From contig JAAVTG010000094.1 in the NCBI GenBank assembly GCA_011947345.1, positions 186,001-250,000 of the forward strand: a stretch of 64,000 nt of DNA, in the 5' to 3' direction. The DNA is from Phytophthora quininea (Eukaryota; Oomycota; Peronosporomycetes; Peronosporales; Peronosporaceae). Below are positions 60,404-64,000 of this stretch, piece by piece (the stretch's first letter is position 1; each line of letters begins with the position of its first letter). The notes under the pieces are model-generated. The model was not told the DNA's origin, made no database searches, and was given only the letters and a program-made list of their open reading frames with translations. A program made the position numbers and the translations under genes.

Positions 60404-61884
60404 TTAGCACACGCCGTGTGTGGTCAGACCCGACTTCTGGTGCTTGAGGTTGGCCTGCAGCGCGTGCACAATGTCCTGGAAGTGCTTCTTTGTGCCTTGG
60501 GCGACGACATGGCCGTGTCCACCAGCACGTGGTGCTGCTCCAGCGCCTCGATGGCCTTCATGATGTCCTGCACCAGCATGTTGGCCATGTGGGACGAGAA
60601 GTTCTGCTTCACCACCACGCGCATGATGGTCAGCGACTCGGCACCACTGGAGCACGTGTACGCCGGCACGATCCAGCCGCGGCTCTTGAGTCGGTCCTGA
60701 ATGTCAAAGCACGTGTAGCGCGACGAATCGATCAGTGCGAACGCCACCAGCGGCATGTGCTGCTTGTCCACGATGCGGAAGTGGCCCGTGGCCACCAATG
60801 CACCTCGCAGCAGCGCCGCGTTCTCCATACTGGCCTCCATAATACGGCGGTAGCCCTCAAAGCCGAATCGTAGCATATTGTAGTACTGAGCCACCACATT
60901 ACCCGCTCCCTTGGAGAAGTTGAGCGTGAACGACGACTGGTCTCCGCCCAGGTAGTTGACGTGGAAGACCAAGTCGTCCGGGAGGTCCTCAGGCTCGCGC
61001 CAAAGCGCCCAGCCCATGCCAGCATAGACCAAGCCGAATTTGTGGCCGCTGACGTTGATAGACTTGACGTTGGGCAGACGGAAGTCCCACTCGAGGTCGG
61101 GGCTGATGAAGGGCGCAATGAAGCCGCCGCTGGCTGCGTCTACGTGCAGTGGGATGTTCCATCCGTTGGTCTCGTTCTCCGCCACGAGCATGTCGTGGAT
61201 GGACTTGACGTCTTCGTATTCTCCATTGAAAGTGCTGCCCAGGATGGCGCTGACTCCGATCGTGTTCTCGTCAATGAGAGCTCGAGCGCGCTTGGCCGTC
61301 AGCACCAGCGCGTCCGGAGATACGTCAGCCTCGCGGATCTCGATCTCAAAGTACTTGCACATCTTGTGCCAGCAGACCTGCACGTTCGAGCCGAAGACCA
61401 TGTTGGGTTTGTCGTAGGGCAGGCCGGCGGCGATGCGGCGGTCTTTCCACTTGCGCTTCATGGCCAGGCCGGCCAGCATGATGGCCTCGGACGAGCCGAT
61501 GCAGCCTGTGCCCGTGGCCTGCTGTCCTGGCTGCAGTGGCGCGTGGTACAGGTTGGCCAGCATCGTCACGCAGCGGTTGTGGATCTCGGCCGTCTGCGGG
61601 TACTGGTCCAGGTCGATGTAGTTCTTGCGCAGGCCCTCGATCATCAGGTCCTCGGCCTCCGGCTCCATGTAGGTGGTCACGAAGGACGCGAGGTTCATCT
61701 TGGGGTTGCCGTCCAGCGCCAGCTCGTCCTTGATGAGCTGGTGGGCCACGCGCGCGGGCACAGCGCGCTGCGGGAACACGTCGGACGGCAGGCTGGCGCA
61801 CATGAGCGGGTGGCCGTACACGGCCTCGGTCTCCAGCTGCAGGTCGGCGGCGTTGCCAGAGTAGCGGCGCGTGTTCACCTGCAT
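60404..61884 (-). CDS. GAD: Glutamate decarboxylase
   Basis: PLP-dependent group II decarboxylase converting glutamate to GABA in the cytosol. About 493 residues, one exon. Family landmarks: YMEPEAEDLM and YPQTAEIHNRCV near the start, GTGCIGSSEAIMLAGLAMKR, NVQVCWHKMCKYF, STFNGEYEDVKSIHD, HVDAASGGFIAPF with the aspartate that holds the PLP ring, and SGHKFGLVYAGMGW with the PLP-binding lysine near residue 279. The tail (GTKKHFQDIVHAL ... THGVC) appears after one base is restored near 60511; it is short and I see no typical plant calmodulin-binding helix. It lies head-to-tail behind the monooxygenase gene, 180 bases away. Confidence 0.92.
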
Positions 61885-62359
61885 GGCAACTAGAGGGGTG
61901 TCGGGACGGGCGTACGTAGTAGGCGGCGAATTCGGGAGTGAAAGGCTGAGGAGGGAAGGCGATCTTTTGGTCTATCAGGTTGAAGCAAAGTTGGGCTACT
62001 GCGACCGAATAGAGATACTGCCACCGATCCATGACATAAACGCTGCGAATGCCACCCAGCCCACTGAACCTGATGTTCGCCTCGTGCTCTTTGGTCCTCA
62101 GCTGCAAGGCCATGATGAACACAAGCAAGCTGATGCCATTGAATCCCCCGACGATTCCGTTCGTTGGCGCCATCATCAGTTGCCAAATCAGATGACGGGA
62201 CTGGCATGCCGCGCTTGCTCGGCAGGAATAATCGCGACGACAGGGAGATTTGCTCGGTCACGTGCAGGAGGTGGCTACTTTTCTCCTGCCCAACACGTTG
62301 ACGCGACTTGGCGCTGCGACGTAAAGTATGCACAATCCATTCTATTGCTCCACTGCACT
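61885..62359 (-). other. Leader region of the glutamate decarboxylase gene with an in-frame-length upstream ORF
   Basis: Immediately before the decarboxylase start, a minus-strand frame from ATG 62176 is open for about 97 codons (IVGGFNGISLLVFIMALQL, MDRWQYLYSVAVAQL) and then runs on into the decarboxylase gene out of frame. It could be a regulatory upstream ORF, an unrelated small membrane protein or chance. Low confidence. Confidence 0.25.
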
Positions 62360-64000
62360 CTACTCGCTGCTCTTGCCGGTGACGCTCTTGATTTTCTGCT
62401 GCACCTCGTCCTGGGGAATCAGCAGCAGAAACAACAAACGTTAGCAGGGTGGTTTATATGTGACGCCAGCAAGAAACCTCTTACCTGCAAGCGTGAGAAG
62501 AACTCCTTCGAGTTGGAGAACTGCTTTGTGGAGCCCTCGATCTGCTTGCCCGTGGTGATGTTCTTGGCGCTAGCGATGCTCTCGAGCATCTTCTTCTTCT
62601 CGTACTTGTTGCCCAGCCCCGGGTTGAGCTTGGCCACCAGCTTCTCGTCGAACTCGCGCTGGCGCTTCTCCTTCCGCCGTGCCTGCTTCTTGGCGTTGCG
62701 AAGCGCCTTGCGCTCGCTCTGAGTCATCTCCTCCTTGGACTGCAGCACGGCCTCGCCGCGCTTGCGCTTCTTGTCGTACACTTCCTCGGGCGCCTTCAGG
62801 TTGGCGTCGCTCACACTGATGGGCACCACCTCCTCCATGGCAATCGCGGGCACTGCAGGCTTGACCTGCAGCTCCTTGACAGCAGGCTTCGGCGTGAACT
62901 GGTAGTTCGACAGCGCGTCGAGCTTCCAGCACAAACTCTTGAACATGACGTCGATCTCCTCCTGGTCCTGCTTGGACTCGTCGTCGGCCTCGAAGCCCAT
63001 CGCCGTCTTCATGTACTCCTTCTCGTAGATCTCGCCCAGTCCCTCCTTAGACTTCTCCATCGACACCTCCTCCAGTTTGTTCTTCTCGTTCTGCTCGTTG
63101 CCGGCGAATTTACGAATAACGTCGTCGAAGTCCTCCTCCAGAATGCGCTTTTTGATCATCTCTTCAAGTGCGATCGACACTTCTTCTGTGATCACTGGCG
63201 CCGCCTTGACTGGTCTGTCGTAGTCCAGCACGGCTTCTAGCAAACTATTCTCCGGCCGCGCAGCAGACCGCACCTCACCCTTCAGCAGCCACGGCTTCTC
63301 GCTCACAGCCTCTTCTTCCAGCTGCTTAATCTCTTTCTGGAGACGCATGCGTTGCCGCTGGTGGGACGACATGATGCCGCGCTCGGCAAGATCGTCCTCA
63401 TCCACGGTTTCCTCCTCCTCGGGCTTTTTAATCGTCGGATATTCCTCCTCATCGTCATCCGCTCGAGCTTCCATGTCAACATCCTCATCAGCGTCTTCGT
63501 CGTCTCCATCGTCATCATCACCGCCTTCTCCGTCTTCGGGGTTATCGAAAAAGTCTTCGTAGCGCATATCGGCAGCGTCCTCCGCGTCCGAGCCCTCCTC
63601 CATCTCGGACTCGTCGTCATCATCCGCTTCATCGTCGTCATCGTTCTCACCGATGTCTCCATTCAGATCGATCTCTTCCTCGTCGTCATCCTCTTCTTCT
63701 TCCTCTTCTGCGGCCTTGTCCATTTCGTCCCAGTCGAAAAACCATCCTCGGCAACGTCGCGAGCCTTCTTGCTCTTCTTTTGCTTTTTCTTCGGCTTCTC
63801 CTCCTCTTCATCCGAATCGGCACTATCAGCCTCATCATCGTCATCATCATCGTCGTCGTCACTGTCCTGCTCCATCTCCTGGTTGCTCTCAGCGTCACTC
63901 GCTTCCTTCTCCTCTTCCTCCTCCAGTTTGTCCTGCTCTTCCTCGCTCTCTTCTTTCTCCGACGGGAACAGCAAAATGCTCTGAGGGTTCTTGTGGAACG
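62360..64000 (-). CDS. MPP10: Mpp10 (U3 snoRNP component), 5' part beyond the window
   Basis: Nucleolar scaffold of the small-subunit processome, binding Imp3/Imp4 and U3 snoRNA for 18S rRNA maturation. The gene runs to the window edge without a start, so its N-terminus is missing. Visible are long Asp/Glu/Ser tracts (63300-63980), EDFFDNPEDG, the conserved core LLEAVLDYDRPVKAAPVITE with LEEMIKKRILEEDFDDVIRK, and SMEKSKEGLGEIYEKEYMK. A basic domain follows (RKALRNAKKQARRKEKRQRE). A short last exon (about 62360-62410; DEVQQKIKSVTGKSSE) is joined by a 74-base intron. The frame breaks once in the A run 63737-63741; one base gives GFFDWDEMDKAAEE, a conserved Mpp10 motif. Confidence 0.9.

Noticed and set aside
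60961..61893. 310-codon plus-strand frame opposite glutamate decarboxylase
   Set aside because: Shadow of a strongly biased gene; His/Val/Ala-rich without any recognisable motif.

Overview
The window is nuclear DNA of an oomycete, most likely Phytophthora or a close relative. Reasons: genes are close together on both strands; introns are very short (mostly 49-79 nt, GTRNGT/YAG); the gene content is typical (membrane-anchored aspartic proteases, PX-RING protein, FAR1/ZSWIM3-like zinc protein, START-like family protein); a piggyBac element lies in a gene-poor island; and there are small families of secreted proteins. A tubulin polyglutamylase subunit (TPGS2 type) fits a species with flagellated zoospores. 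The genus is an inference.

Layout. 0-26.3 kb is a dense housekeeping block: CTP synthase (-), two-B-box protein (+), two tandem aspartic proteases (+), a short ankyrin protein (+), SPX protein (+), VAP/MSP protein (-), FAR1/ZSWIM3-like protein (-), nucleolin-like RRM/RGG protein (+), GPATCH1 (-), PX-RING protein (-), START protein (+), TPGS2 homologue (-, six short exons), PEX19 (-, ten exons). 26.3-44.5 kb is gene-poor and AT-richer. It holds a decayed ferric-reductase-like gene, two inverted copies of a broken PEP carboxykinase fragment, a piggyBac-like transposon between those copies, a few gene fragments and long stretches with nothing recognisable. 44.5-64 kb is dense again: DnaJ (DNAJB12 type), HMCES/SRAP protein with a C-terminal PIP box, a large coiled-coil protein, an oomycete START-like family protein, four clustered genes for secreted acidic proteins (three are clear paralogues with an internal duplication), an FAD monooxygenase, glutamate decarboxylase and the ribosome-biogenesis factor Mpp10 (cut by the window end).

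Reading caution. Most genes carry one or more frameshifts, and nearly all look like one base lost from a homopolymer run. With one base allowed per run, spliced lengths become multiples of three and the proteins match their families. I therefore treat these as assembly errors and annotate whole gene spans. Only the island contains convincing true pseudogenes, with in-frame stops that indels cannot explain.

The genes do not form one pathway. The most unusual locus is the 54.1-58.8 kb cluster of secreted acidic repeat proteins.
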